NCBI GenBank assembly: GCA_029784825.1
Contig: JAFMAU010000046.1
Span: 1 to 15,365, forward strand
DNA length: 15,365 bases
Source: Nitrososphaerota archaeon
Lineage (GTDB): Archaea; Thermoproteota; Nitrososphaeria; Nitrososphaerales; UBA183
Direction: 5' to 3'
Of this stretch, positions 1-6,902 are shown in pieces (the first letter of the stretch is position 1; the number at the start of each line of letters is the position of its first letter). The translations under genes and the position numbers were made by a program. Under the pieces are notes generated by a model that saw only the letters and a list, made by a program, of their open reading frames with translations, was not told the DNA's origin and searched no databases.

Positions 1-526
1 TACGGGCACCCGTCATCACGTCCGGCCTGTCCTGGAAAAGTACCACGATGGCATACTGCCCTTTGAGCTTCTTGACCGCCGCCACCGTCGCCTTCAGCGG
101 GTCCTTCGTCCTCTTGTATTCGTCTTCTACCAGATGCGAGATGACTTCTGTGTCGGTCTCGCTCTTGAAACGGTGCCCCTTCGCCTGCAGCCCCTTCTTC
201 AGAGGGATGTAGTTCTCAATGATCCCGTTGTGGATCACTGCTACCGTCTCCCTGCAGGAAGCGTGAGGGTGGGCGTTTTCGTCTGTCACTCCGCCATGCG
301 TCGCCCATCTCGTATGAGCCATGCCTGTGCTGCCGGACATCTCAGACATCTTCTTCCTCTCTTCGATCTCGCTGACCCTGCCCACGCCTTTCCTTACCCC
401 GAGCCTTCTGCCGCTTATGGTCGCCATGCCTGCCGAGTCGTATCCCCTGTACTCGACCCGCTTCAGCCCCTCGAGGAGGATGTCCGCCACTGGCTCTTCG
501 GCTACGCACCCGATTATCCCGCACAT
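1..526 (-). CDS. glmS: Glucosamine--fructose-6-phosphate aminotransferase (isomerizing), N-terminal part; 3' end outside window
   Basis: Makes glucosamine-6-phosphate from fructose-6-phosphate and glutamine, the entry step to UDP-GlcNAc and surface glycans; cytosolic. Only the first 175 residues are in the window and they form the class II glutamine amidotransferase domain. It begins M-C-G-I-I-G, so Cys2 becomes the catalytic N-terminal nucleophile after Met removal. Other family motifs seen are RGYDSAG (27-33), HTRWATHGG (71-79), NAHPH (84-88), NGIIENY (100-106) and SETDTEV (122-128). The sugar-isomerase (SIS) domains would lie to the left of base 1. The start is the ATG whose second codon is the essential Cys. 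A TTTAAA element on the minus strand at 553-558 is about 29 nt upstream, which suggests a leaderless mRNA. It diverges from the regulator at 680. Only the truncation leaves doubt. Confidence 0.96.
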   Translation of the reverse strand, partial: MCGIIGCVAEEPVADILLEGLKRVEYRGYDSAGMATISGRRLGVRKGVGRVSEIEERKKMSEMSGSTGMAHTRWATHGGVTDENAHPHASCRETVAVIHNGIIENYIPLKKGLQAKGHRFKSETDTEVISHLVEDEYKRTKDPLKATVAAVKKLKGQYAIVVLFQDRPDVMTGAR

Positions 527-550
527 CTCTGCCTGTCGACAGCCTGTGGC

Positions 551-560
551 CGTTTAAACC
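551..560 (-). promoter_or_regulatory. Putative TATA box for glmS
   Basis: The minus strand reads GGTTTAAACG here. Its centre lies about 29 nt from the glmS ATG (526), close to the usual archaeal TATA-to-start distance, so transcription should begin at or just before the start codon. This is inferred from spacing and composition only. Confidence 0.5.
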
Positions 561-645
561 CAGCAAAAGAATCTCCTCTACCACTCACAGTCGCCTTTGC
601 ATGGTCGCGCCTTGAAGGGGACACGAGGGAGGGACACCGTGCAAA

Positions 646-655
646 ACTGTATATG
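646..655 (+). promoter_or_regulatory. Putative TATA box for the wHTH/EF-hand regulator gene
   Basis: An A/T-rich element (ACTGTATATG) stands out in G+C-rich sequence. Its centre is about 28-30 nt before the TTG at 680, which supports TTG as the start codon of a leaderless transcript rather than the internal ATG at 731. The 527-679 gap between the two divergent genes contains nothing else I can recognise. Confidence 0.5.
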
Positions 656-679
656 TAGGGTCACCCCGCCGGTCCGGCG

Positions 680-1630
680 TTGCCCAAGGAGAAGATACTC
701 TACGACCCAAAGTCTGAAGCGCGGACGGCGATGCGCGTCTTGGTCTCTGACAGGCCGGACGGGTTCCGCCCGGCATCCGGCCGGATGGGGCAGAAGATCC
801 TGGCGCTGCTCGCCACAGGCCCGAAGTATCCGGCAGAAATTGCCAGGTCGCTCGGGGCGCACCATCAGACTATCTACTACCACGTCGGCCGCCTCGTGAA
901 ATCCGGCCTCATCACCCGGGTGAGGAGCGAGCTGATCAACGGTGGGGAAGCCAACCTGTACGCCCTCGCTTCCGACGGCTACGCCGTGGAGTTCCCGGTG
1001 AAGGGAGAAGCGCTCCCTACGCTGAAGTCCGCCGGGAGATCAAAGGCGCTGGGCAGGTTCTTCAGCGAGTTCCTCAACAACGGCGAGTTCGACGGGTGGG
1101 TGGTCGTCGGTTCGCCCATGGAGCACGGAGCCGCAGGGACTCAGGCGCGCGACGGCCACTACGCCGTGCAGCTCGGTTTCGCCCTGGGGCAGTTCGTGAA
1201 CCTGCCCGAAAGGTTCCCGGTGAAGCTCGACGTCGACCTTAGGGCGGAGAAGCTCCTTTCTTCCAACCTCGTCATCGTCGGGGGTCCGAGGAACAACGTC
1301 ATAGCCGAGGAGCTGAACCCGCGCCTCCCGTACAAGTTCAGCCAGAGCGGCTTCTGGAGCGCAATCATCGACGACGAGGGGAACACCCACGCCTCCGAGC
1401 TCGACTGCCTCGTGGCCAAGATACCGAACCCCTGGGATGCGTCGAAGACCTGCGTGGTGATCGCAGGGCTTACCGGCGCCGGCACGAAGGCTGCTATCAT
1501 CGGGGTCTGCAACTACGCGGGGACGCTCTTCGCAAAGTACAGGTCGGGACGCTTCGCCGCCCTGCTGCATGGGGTCGACAAAGACGGGGATGGAAAGGTT
1601 GACTCCGTGGAAGTGCTGAAGGAAATCTGA
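680..1630 (+). CDS. ArsR-like winged-helix protein with a C-terminal EF-hand loop
   Basis: Predicted 316-residue DNA-binding regulator; target unknown. Residues about 36-83 form a winged helix typical of ArsR-like archaeal regulators, with helix-turn-helix text PAEIARSLGAHHQTIYYHVG (51-70) and then RLVKSGLI. Residues about 120-295 form a mixed alpha/beta region with hydrophobic strands and the motif NLVIVGGPRNN (196-206), reminiscent of the VGGP motif in archaeal S-layer-related domains; that similarity is from memory and tentative. The C-terminus has D300-x-D302-x-D304-G305-x-x-D308-x-x-E311, a textbook EF-hand calcium loop. No signal peptide or membrane helix is visible, so it is probably cytosolic. 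The TTG start is chosen from the TATA spacing; ATG 731 would still keep the HTH. Its stop is only 3 nt from the convergent S11 stop. The regulator call is firm; the role is open. Confidence 0.75.
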   Translation: MPKEKILYDPKSEARTAMRVLVSDRPDGFRPASGRMGQKILALLATGPKYPAEIARSLGAHHQTIYYHVGRLVKSGLITRVRSELINGGEANLYALASDGYAVEFPVKGEALPTLKSAGRSKALGRFFSEFLNNGEFDGWVVVGSPMEHGAAGTQARDGHYAVQLGFALGQFVNLPERFPVKLDVDLRAEKLLSSNLVIVGGPRNNVIAEELNPRLPYKFSQSGFWSAIIDDEGNTHASELDCLVAKIPNPWDASKTCVVIAGLTGAGTKAAIIGVCNYAGTLFAKYRSGRFAALLHGVDKDGDGKVDSVEVLKEI

Positions 1631-1633
1631 TAC

Positions 1634-2038
1634 CTACGCCCTTCTTCCCCTTCGGCCGCCCTTCTTCCTGGTGGTGTCGTGGGGGATGGGGGTGGCGTCT
1701 TCTATCCTGCCGATCTTGAATCCGGCCCTCGCGATGGCACGGATCGCCGCCTGGGCTCCCGGCCCGGGTGTCCTCGGACCAGTCCCGCCGACCGCCCTTA
1801 CCTTGATGTGCACGGCGGAAATCCCCTTCGATTTCGCGACCTCGGAGGCTGCGGATGCGCTCCTCATGGCCGCGTAGGGAGAAGACTCGAACCTGTCCGC
1901 CTTGACGTGCCTTCCTCCGGAGGAGAACGCGATCGTCTCCGCTCCTGTCAGGTCTGTGATGTGGACTATCGTGTTGTTGTAGGAAGAGTAGATGTGGCAG
2001 ACCGCCCAGCGATCCGCGAGAATCTCTTCCTCTGACAT
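1634..2038 (-). CDS. rps11: Small-subunit ribosomal protein uS11
   Basis: Component of the 30S platform, contacting 16S rRNA near the mRNA exit side. The 134-residue length is normal for archaea. Diagnostic stretches are [14 protein letters not shown] (17-30), the glycine/proline run [16 protein letters not shown] (83-98), and a basic tail [13 protein letters not shown] (121-133). It is the last gene of a minus-strand S13-S4-S11 block, starting 5 nt after the S4 stop, so it is surely co-transcribed. Its stop faces the convergent regulator stop with 3 nt between, leaving no room for a separate terminator. Confidence 0.98.
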   Translation of the reverse strand: MSEEEILADRWAVCHIYSSYNNTIVHITDLTGAETIAFSSGGRHVKADRFESSPYAAMRSASAASEVAKSKGISAVHIKVRAVGGTGPRTPGPGAQAAIRAIARAGFKIGRIEDATPIPHDTTRKKGGRRGRRA

Positions 2039-2043
2039 CTATC

Positions 2044-2601
2044 TCACTGCGCCCTGGCCGGCTCGGCCGCCGGCGCGTCTGTCTTCTGGGGTTCGGCAGC
2101 TTGCGCCTCCTGTTCCGCCTTCTGGGCGACCCCGCCTACCAGGCTGATGGTCGCTTCCTCCCGGCCCCCGACCTCGTATCCAGGGACCGTGATTATCCTC
2201 CCTCCCACCGACACGTGGCCGTGCACTATCAGCTGGCGAGAGTGAAGAGGAGAGAGCGACATCCCTTTCTTGAATACCATCGACTGGAGCCTCCTGGCGA
2301 GCATGTCCTCGACCGTAAGGCTGAGGATGTCGTCCAGGGTCGCCCCTTCTACGATCAGCCCTCTCCTGCTCAGGCTGTCCAGGAGCTTCTTCTCTTCGCG
2401 AAGCCTTACCGCCTGGGTTGCGGCGAGCAGCGTCCTCGCCTGCTTCCTTACCGAGCTTAACTGCGTCTGGGCCTTCCAAAGCTCCCTCTTGTTCCGAAGC
2501 CCGAACGTCCCGAGCAGATATAGCTCCTGAGCCAGCTGGTCGGCCCTCCAAGGGCTCCTGGGCCTGCTATACTGCTTCCTTGACTTCTTCGGGTCTCCCA
2601 T
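2044..2601 (-). CDS. rps4: Small-subunit ribosomal protein uS4
   Basis: Primary 16S rRNA-binding protein of the 30S body. The 185-residue product starts MGDPKKSRKQYSRP, as is common for archaeal S4. The S4 RNA-binding fold lies at about 101-142 (LARRLQSMVF, then HSRQLIVHGHVSVGGR). After residue about 158 there is an Ala/Glu/Pro-rich low-complexity tail of roughly 27 residues, probably disordered and not part of the conserved core. The start ATG is 1 nt downstream of the S13 stop codon, and the S4 stop is 5 nt before the S11 ATG, so the three genes form one unit. Confidence 0.98.
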   Translation of the reverse strand: MGDPKKSRKQYSRPRSPWRADQLAQELYLLGTFGLRNKRELWKAQTQLSSVRKQARTLLAATQAVRLREEKKLLDSLSRRGLIVEGATLDDILSLTVEDMLARRLQSMVFKKGMSLSPLHSRQLIVHGHVSVGGRIITVPGYEVGGREEATISLVGGVAQKAEQEAQAAEPQKTDAPAAEPARAQ

Positions 2602-2602
2602 T

Positions 2603-3097
2603 CTACTTCTCTTCTTTCTTCGCTGCTTCCTTGGCCGCAGCGACGAGCGTAGCCTTCCTTACACCGACGGTCCTCCCCTTCCTCCCCGTCGTCCTGGTCC
2701 TCTGACCGCGAACCTTCAGCCCCAGGCCGTGCCTTATCCCCTTCCAGCTCTGGATGTTCTTCTCGTCCTCCACGTCGTTCTTCTGGGTGAAGTCGAGGTC
2801 GGCGCCCAGCAGCTGCTTGGCCTCCCCTGTCTCAGGGTCGTTCCTCCTGTTGTAAAACCACTTTGGAAGCGCAGACCTGCTCGTGCTCTGTATCGCGCCC
2901 TCGATCTCCTTCACCTGCTCGTCCGTGAGCGTCCCGAGCCTTGTGCGCGGGTCCAAGCTGAGATTCGAGGTGATGACGTTGGCGAAGTTGTACCCTACTC
3001 CCTTCAGGTCCGAAAGGGCGACGATCAGCTTCTTCCCTCCGTCAAGATCCCGTCCCGAGATTCTGACCAGGTGCCTGAATTCCTGGGCTTCCGACAT
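2603..3097 (-). CDS. rps13: Small-subunit ribosomal protein uS13
   Basis: Protein of the 30S head that contacts the P-site tRNA and the 50S subunit. At 164 residues it has the longer archaeal/eukaryotic form. It opens EFRHLVRISGRDLDG (6-20), contains the helix-hairpin-helix segment around LKGVGYNFAN (31-40), and shows the hallmark RHGLGLKVRGQRTRTTGRKG (122-141). The lysine/alanine-rich tail (about 150-164) is typical. It is first in the minus-strand block, with a TATA box at 3124-3131 about 30 nt upstream of its ATG. It therefore diverges from rpoD, although in many archaea S13-S4-S11 run in the same direction into rpoD. Confidence 0.98.
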   Translation of the reverse strand: MSEAQEFRHLVRISGRDLDGGKKLIVALSDLKGVGYNFANVITSNLSLDPRTRLGTLTDEQVKEIEGAIQSTSRSALPKWFYNRRNDPETGEAKQLLGADLDFTQKNDVEDEKNIQSWKGIRHGLGLKVRGQRTRTTGRKGRTVGVRKATLVAAAKEAAKKEEK

Positions 3098-3122
3098 GTT
3101 CTGGGCCTGCCCTTCGCCCTTC

Positions 3123-3132
3123 GGATATAAGG
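3123..3132 (-). promoter_or_regulatory. Putative TATA box for the S13-S4-S11 operon
   Basis: The minus strand reads CCTTATATCC. Its centre is about 30 nt before the rps13 ATG at 3097, which points to a leaderless or nearly leaderless ribosomal-protein mRNA. It lies in the 171-bp divergent gap shared with the rpoD promoter. Confidence 0.55.
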
Positions 3133-3195
3133 TTTGAACGCTCTCATGTTGAAAAGCCGACGATATTCTTACCGGGAAACCCCCCTTGAACCTCC

Positions 3196-3210
3196 AAAAC
3201 TTTTTAACCT
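3196..3210 (+). promoter_or_regulatory. Putative TATA/BRE promoter of the rpoD-to-gltX operon
   Basis: AAAACTTTTTAACCT is the most A/T-rich element on the plus strand before rpoD. Initiation about 26 nt downstream (near 3230) would give a short leader of about 40 nt before the GTG at 3269. A second weak A/T element (GTTAATTC, 3250-3257) sits nearer the gene and could serve a leaderless start at TTG 3278. Confidence 0.5.
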
Positions 3211-3268
3211 GAACGAAATCCCGACTTCAAAACGCGACGTTTCATGAGAGTTAATTCAGCGCCAGCCG

Positions 3269-3913
3269 GTGAAGTCTTTGGTTGAAGTAAAGGTCCTTCA
3301 GGACAGCGGAAGCACCGTCTCCCTGCAGCTCGAGGGCATAGACCGGTCGTACGCCAACGCGGTCCGCAGGTTCTGCATCGCAGAGGTGCCGTCGATGGCG
3401 ATCGACGACGTGGTCATCCTGGAGAACTCTTCCGTCCTCTACGACGAGATACTCGCGCACAGGCTCGGAATGGTCCCGATCAGGACCGACCTCGAGAAAT
3501 ACAACCTTCCAGACGAATGCGACTGCGGGAACCCCCTCGGGTGCCACAAATGCAGGGTCTTGTTCGTGCTCGACGCGAAAGGGAAGGAAAAGATCACGAC
3601 TGTGACCTCCGGCGACCTGGTCTCTGAAGACAGGGAAGTCCGTCCGGTGAGCGAGACGATACCGCTCTTGAAGCTGGCGACCGGCCAGTCGGTGAAGCTC
3701 GAAGCTTACGCGAGGCTCGGCAGAGGGAAGGAGCATGCGAAGTGGCAGCCCTGCACTGTCGCGTCGCTCACAGACGGGAAGAAGGAAGGAATCTTCGTGC
3801 TAACGGTCGAGTCAGCGGGTGGGCTCCCGGCCAAGCAGATAGTCTTGAAGGCGATTGAGCTCATCGAAAAGAAACTGAAGGACATCCAGAACGCGGTGGA
3901 GGGCACGGCTTGA
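3269..3913 (+). CDS. rpoD: DNA-directed RNA polymerase subunit D (Rpo3)
   Basis: Counterpart of bacterial alpha and eukaryotic Rpb3/AC40. It dimerises with subunit L and nucleates RNA polymerase assembly with N and P. The 214-residue sequence shows the alpha-like motif YANAVRRFCIAEVPSMA (28-44), HRLGMVPIRT (64-73), a four-cysteine knuckle C84-x-C86-x5-C92-x2-C95, and the conserved ARLGRGKEHAKWQP (148-161). The part after residue 161 has no ferredoxin-like run of cysteines, so no 4Fe-4S cluster is expected, unlike Sulfolobus RpoD. The GTG start fits the family N-terminus; TTG 3278 is an alternative. First gene of the long plus-strand operon; its TGA overlaps the TTG start of L18e. Confidence 0.97.
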   Translation: MKSLVEVKVLQDSGSTVSLQLEGIDRSYANAVRRFCIAEVPSMAIDDVVILENSSVLYDEILAHRLGMVPIRTDLEKYNLPDECDCGNPLGCHKCRVLFVLDAKGKEKITTVTSGDLVSEDREVRPVSETIPLLKLATGQSVKLEAYARLGRGKEHAKWQPCTVASLTDGKKEGIFVLTVESAGGLPAKQIVLKAIELIEKKLKDIQNAVEGTA

Positions 3914-4263
3914 CCTCGTCCAACCCCGTCCTCAGGCATGCCGCGGTCATGCTGGAGCGGGCCGCGAAGAAGCAGGACGCGCCTATCTGGGACCTGGCGT
4001 CCAGGCTGCTTGCGGGGGAGACCAAGAACCGGGTCGAGGTGAACATCGGCAGGATCTCGCGGATGGCTGAAAGCGGGCAGGCGCTATTCGTGCCTGGCAA
4101 GGTCCTCGGCACCGGGGTCATGGACAAGAAGCTGATCGTCGGCGCCTTCTCTTTCTCTGCCTCGGCGAAGTCCAAGCTGGAGTCCGTCGGAGGGTCGGCG
4201 CTTTCGGTCGAACAGTTCCTGAAGAAGTACCCAAAGGGGAGCGGAGTCCGCCTTGTCAAGTAA
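3910..4263 (+). CDS. rpl18e: Large-subunit ribosomal protein eL18 (L18e)
   Basis: 50S protein found in archaea and eukaryotes but not bacteria, with an L15-like fold. The 117-residue length is normal. It is recognised from WDLASRLLAGETKNRVEVN (28-46) and the VPGKVLGTGVMDKKLIVGAF region (61-80), the usual archaeal signature, and a basic end. It starts at TTG in a TTGA overlap with the rpoD stop, a 4-nt translational-coupling arrangement. Its own end overlaps the start of L13 by 11 nt. Confidence 0.96.
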   Translation: MTSSNPVLRHAAVMLERAAKKQDAPIWDLASRLLAGETKNRVEVNIGRISRMAESGQALFVPGKVLGTGVMDKKLIVGAFSFSASAKSKLESVGGSALSVEQFLKKYPKGSGVRLVK

Positions 4264-4693
4264 AGAGACTGTCTACGTGGACGCCTCGAACCAGATCGCG
4301 GGGAGGCTTTCTTCCAAGGTCGCAAAGCTGTTGCTTTCGGGCAACAGGGTCATCGTAGTCAACGCAGAGAAGTCGCTCGTCTCAGGCTCGAGGACGTCGG
4401 TAATCAACCAGTGGAAGGAGAGGCTGGAGCTCAGCAGCAGGGTCAACCCGATCTATGGCCCGATCCATCCCAGGCGGCCCGACAACATCCTGAGGCGGAT
4501 GGTGCGGGGGATGGTCCCGAGGAAGAAGCCCAAAGGGGCGTCAGCCATGAAGAGGCTGAGGGTCTACATCGGGGTCCCGGCAGGCGTCGACCCCTCGAAG
4601 CTGGCGAAGTTCGACGACGCGGCCGCTACGAGGCCGATTCCTGTCTATGTCACCATGGCGGACCTTTCGAAGAGCTTGGGGTGGAACGAGTAG
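4253..4693 (+). CDS. rpl13: Large-subunit ribosomal protein uL13
   Basis: 50S assembly protein. The 146-residue product begins with the family pattern VYVDASNQIAGRLSSKVAKL (7-26), continues IVVNAEKSLVSG, and has the basic core HPRRPDNILRRMVRGMVPRK (72-91) and GASAMKRLRVYIGVP. Start is TTG inside the last codons of L18e (11-nt overlap); the next in-frame candidates would cut the conserved N-terminal strand. S9 follows after 2 nt. Confidence 0.97.
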   Translation: MSSKETVYVDASNQIAGRLSSKVAKLLLSGNRVIVVNAEKSLVSGSRTSVINQWKERLELSSRVNPIYGPIHPRRPDNILRRMVRGMVPRKKPKGASAMKRLRVYIGVPAGVDPSKLAKFDDAAATRPIPVYVTMADLSKSLGWNE

Positions 4694-4695
4694 GC

Positions 4696-5127
4696 ATGCC
4701 GACAGCGACCACCAAGGCTCAGGCGAAGAAGGGACCGAAGCTCTACTCCGGGGCAAGGAAGACGGCAAGGGCGACCGCCGCTATCACGCCCGGAGGGGGA
4801 CGGATCAGGGTGAACGGGACTCCGGTCGAGCTCTGGGAGCCCGAGCCGGCTAGGCTGCACCTCCTCGGTCCGGTGCAGGTGGTGGGGGAGCTCAGGGAGA
4901 AGTACGACCTCGACGTGAGCGTCTCCGGAGGGGGTTTCATGGGGCAGGCCGACGCCGCGGCCATGGCCATCGCGCGGGCTTTCGTAGACCAGGTCAGGGG
5001 GAGCGAGGTAAAGGACAGGCTGAATGCATACAATAAATACCTGCTATCGGGCGACCCGCGACAAGCTGAGCCCAAGAAATTCGGCGGACCAGGCGCGCGC
5101 AGAAAGAGGCAGAAATCCTACAGGTAG
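4696..5127 (+). CDS. rps9: Small-subunit ribosomal protein uS9
   Basis: 30S head protein whose C-terminal tail reaches the P-site tRNA anticodon region. The 143-residue chain has YSGARKTARATAAITPGGGR (17-36), the glycine-rich SVSGGGFMGQADAAAMAIAR segment (74-93), and the near-invariant end ARRKRQKSYR. The ATG at 4696 is chosen because the upstream open frame is only a shadow of L13. It lies 2 nt after the L13 stop and 6 nt before rpoN. Confidence 0.97.
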   Translation: MPTATTKAQAKKGPKLYSGARKTARATAAITPGGGRIRVNGTPVELWEPEPARLHLLGPVQVVGELREKYDLDVSVSGGGFMGQADAAAMAIARAFVDQVRGSEVKDRLNAYNKYLLSGDPRQAEPKKFGGPGARRKRQKSYR

Positions 5128-5133
5128 ACTGCC

Positions 5134-5343
5134 ATGATGATCCCAATACGGTGCTTTACATGCGGCAACCTCATCGGCGACAAGTTCGCCCCCTTCCAGG
5201 CCAGGGCGAAGGGCGGAGAGGACCCGGGCAAAGTGCTCGATGACCTCGGTCTCAAGAGGTACTGTTGCCGCCGGATGCTGATCTCTTCGGTCGACGTGAT
5301 AGACCAGGTCCTTCCCTTCTTCAGCAGGAAGGCAGAGATCTAG
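5134..5343 (+). CDS. rpoN: DNA-directed RNA polymerase subunit N (Rpo10)
   Basis: Small zinc-binding RNA polymerase subunit, homologous to Rpb10, which helps assemble the D-L platform. At 69 residues it has the expected size. The atypical zinc site is visible as [15 protein letters not shown] at the N-terminus plus the YCCRRM pair at 43-48. The first of two adjacent ATGs is used; the second (5137) matches the usual MIPIRC start equally well. It sits 6 nt after S9 and 14 nt before S2. RpoK and enolase genes, often found between rpoN and S2 in other archaea, are absent here. Confidence 0.97.
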   Translation: MMIPIRCFTCGNLIGDKFAPFQARAKGGEDPGKVLDDLGLKRYCCRRMLISSVDVIDQVLPFFSRKAEI

Positions 5344-5357
5344 GCCAAGGCGATCTG

Positions 5358-6050
5358 ATGTCTGAATTCGACGACGATGACGCGGGCTCGGCCGACAAGA
5401 TGGTGGCTCCCGGGTTCTCAGAGAAGGCGCTCCTCGCCACCGGGATCCGGATAGGCACCCCTGTCCGCACCAAGACAATGGAGCAGTTCACCGCCCGACC
5501 GAGGCCCGACGGGTTGCACATGCTTGACTACCCGAAGATTCTGCAGCGGATCGACGTAGCGGGGAAGTTCATCGCAGCCACCGGAGCAAAGAACACCGTG
5601 GTCTACACGAGCAGGGAGCACGGTTCCAAGGCGGTCGAGAAGTTCTGCGAGCTGACAGGAGCGATGCAGAGGATAGGGAGGTTCATGCCAGGGACCTTCA
5701 CCAACCCGCTTTACCCAGGCCACTTGGACGCTGAGCTGGTAGTCGTAGCCGACCCCATGTCGGACACGCAAGCAATGGTTGAGGCGGGGAAGCTCGGAGT
5801 CCCTGTGATCGCCGTGTGCGACACGGACAACATCACCGACGACATCGATCTGGTCATCCCGGGGAACAACAGGGGGCGCAAGGCCATAGCGGCGATATTC
5901 TGGCTGCTTGCCAGGTCTACGCTCACCCACGCCGGTCAGCTCGCCGAAGACGCGCCTCTGAGCGCAAACATCGAGGACTTCGAGACCAAGGCCGAGGAAG
6001 AGCCGCACCCCGAGGGCACCGAGGAACGCCTATCAGAAAGGCGCGAATAG
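5358..6050 (+). CDS. rps2: Small-subunit ribosomal protein uS2
   Basis: 30S protein at the head-body junction. The 230-residue archaeal/eukaryotic type shows ATGIRIGTPVRTKTMEQF (27-44), RFMPGTFTNP, the DAELVVVADP strand, VPVIAVCDTDN, and the IPGNNRGRKAIAAIFWLLAR helix. Both ends carry acidic, probably disordered extensions: a short D-rich N-terminus and a Glu-rich tail. The ATG at 5358 is preceded by GGCGATC, a fair Shine-Dalgarno-like match about 6 nt upstream. The longer upstream frame is rejected as an rpoN shadow. Confidence 0.97.
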   Translation: MSEFDDDDAGSADKMVAPGFSEKALLATGIRIGTPVRTKTMEQFTARPRPDGLHMLDYPKILQRIDVAGKFIAATGAKNTVVYTSREHGSKAVEKFCELTGAMQRIGRFMPGTFTNPLYPGHLDAELVVVADPMSDTQAMVEAGKLGVPVIAVCDTDNITDDIDLVIPGNNRGRKAIAAIFWLLARSTLTHAGQLAEDAPLSANIEDFETKAEEEPHPEGTEERLSERRE

Positions 6051-6058
6051 CGCCATCC

Positions 6059-6901
6059 GTGACGGTAAGACACCCCGCCGTATCCGGACAGTTCTATCCT
6101 TCCGACCCTATCGAACTTTCTGAGCTCGTCGAAGCGTGCTACGCGCACAAGCTCGGGCCCGGGAGCCTCCCGCCCGCTCCTCCCACCGAAGCAGAAGCGG
6201 TTGCGGTCGTCGTACCCCACGCAGGCTACGTCTACTCGGGACCTGTAGCCGCGCATTCGTACCTTCACGTCTCGTCGATGCGGAGCCCCGACCTAATCGT
6301 CGTCGTCGCGCCCAACCACTATGGCGTCGGAAGCGGCGTGTCGACTTTCGAGGAAGGGGAGTGGGTGACGCCATTGGGGCGCATGAAGGTCGACGCGGGG
6401 GCTTCCCGCCGGCTCGTGGAGCTCTGCGACCTGGTATCGGTGGACCCGGCCGCCCACCGGTTGGAGCACTCCCTCGAAGTCCAGCTCCCTTTTCTGCAGA
6501 AGCTCTACGGGGACAGGATCCCCTTCCTGCCTGTGTCCCTCCTCTTCCAGGACTTTGAAACCGCTGCGGCTGTCTCTGAAGCGCTGGCAACCGTGGTGCG
6601 GGGGAAGCGGGCCGTGCTGGTCGCGTCGTCTGACCTTACTCACTATGAGACCGCAGAGTCCGCCAGGGAGAAGGACACGGCCCTGCTCCGCGAGGTGGTG
6701 AAGATGGACGTGAAAGGGTTCTACTCGACCCTGGAGAGGCTGAACGTCACCGCCTGCGGCTTCGGAGCCATAGCCACGGTCATGCTGACGGCCGGTGCGC
6801 TAGGATTGAAGAGGGGCGAGCTCCTGAAGTACGCTTCCAGCGGCGAAACGTCCGGAGACAACGTTCAAGTCGTGGGCTACGGCGCCCTGAGATTCGTATA
6901 A
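6059..6901 (+). CDS. MEMO1-family protein
   Basis: Member of the MEMO family (mediator of ErbB2-driven motility in animals), structurally related to class III extradiol dioxygenases; the archaeal function is unknown. The 280-residue length is typical. Motifs are HPAVSGQFYP (5-14), PHAGYVYSG (53-61), PNHYG (85-89), EHSLEVQLPF (136-145), SSDLTHY (190-196) and ACGFGAI. His and Cys residues that build the metal-site-like pocket in MEMO proteins are kept. Start is GTG at 6059, 8 nt after the S2 stop. It ends 1 nt before the mevalonate kinase ATG. The S2-MEMO-mevalonate kinase order is a common archaeal neighbourhood, hinting at a link to lipid or growth physiology, but no reaction can be claimed. 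Confidence 0.95.
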   Translation: MTVRHPAVSGQFYPSDPIELSELVEACYAHKLGPGSLPPAPPTEAEAVAVVVPHAGYVYSGPVAAHSYLHVSSMRSPDLIVVVAPNHYGVGSGVSTFEEGEWVTPLGRMKVDAGASRRLVELCDLVSVDPAAHRLEHSLEVQLPFLQKLYGDRIPFLPVSLLFQDFETAAAVSEALATVVRGKRAVLVASSDLTHYETAESAREKDTALLREVVKMDVKGFYSTLERLNVTACGFGAIATVMLTAGALGLKRGELLKYASSGETSGDNVQVVGYGALRFV

Positions 6902-6902
6902 C

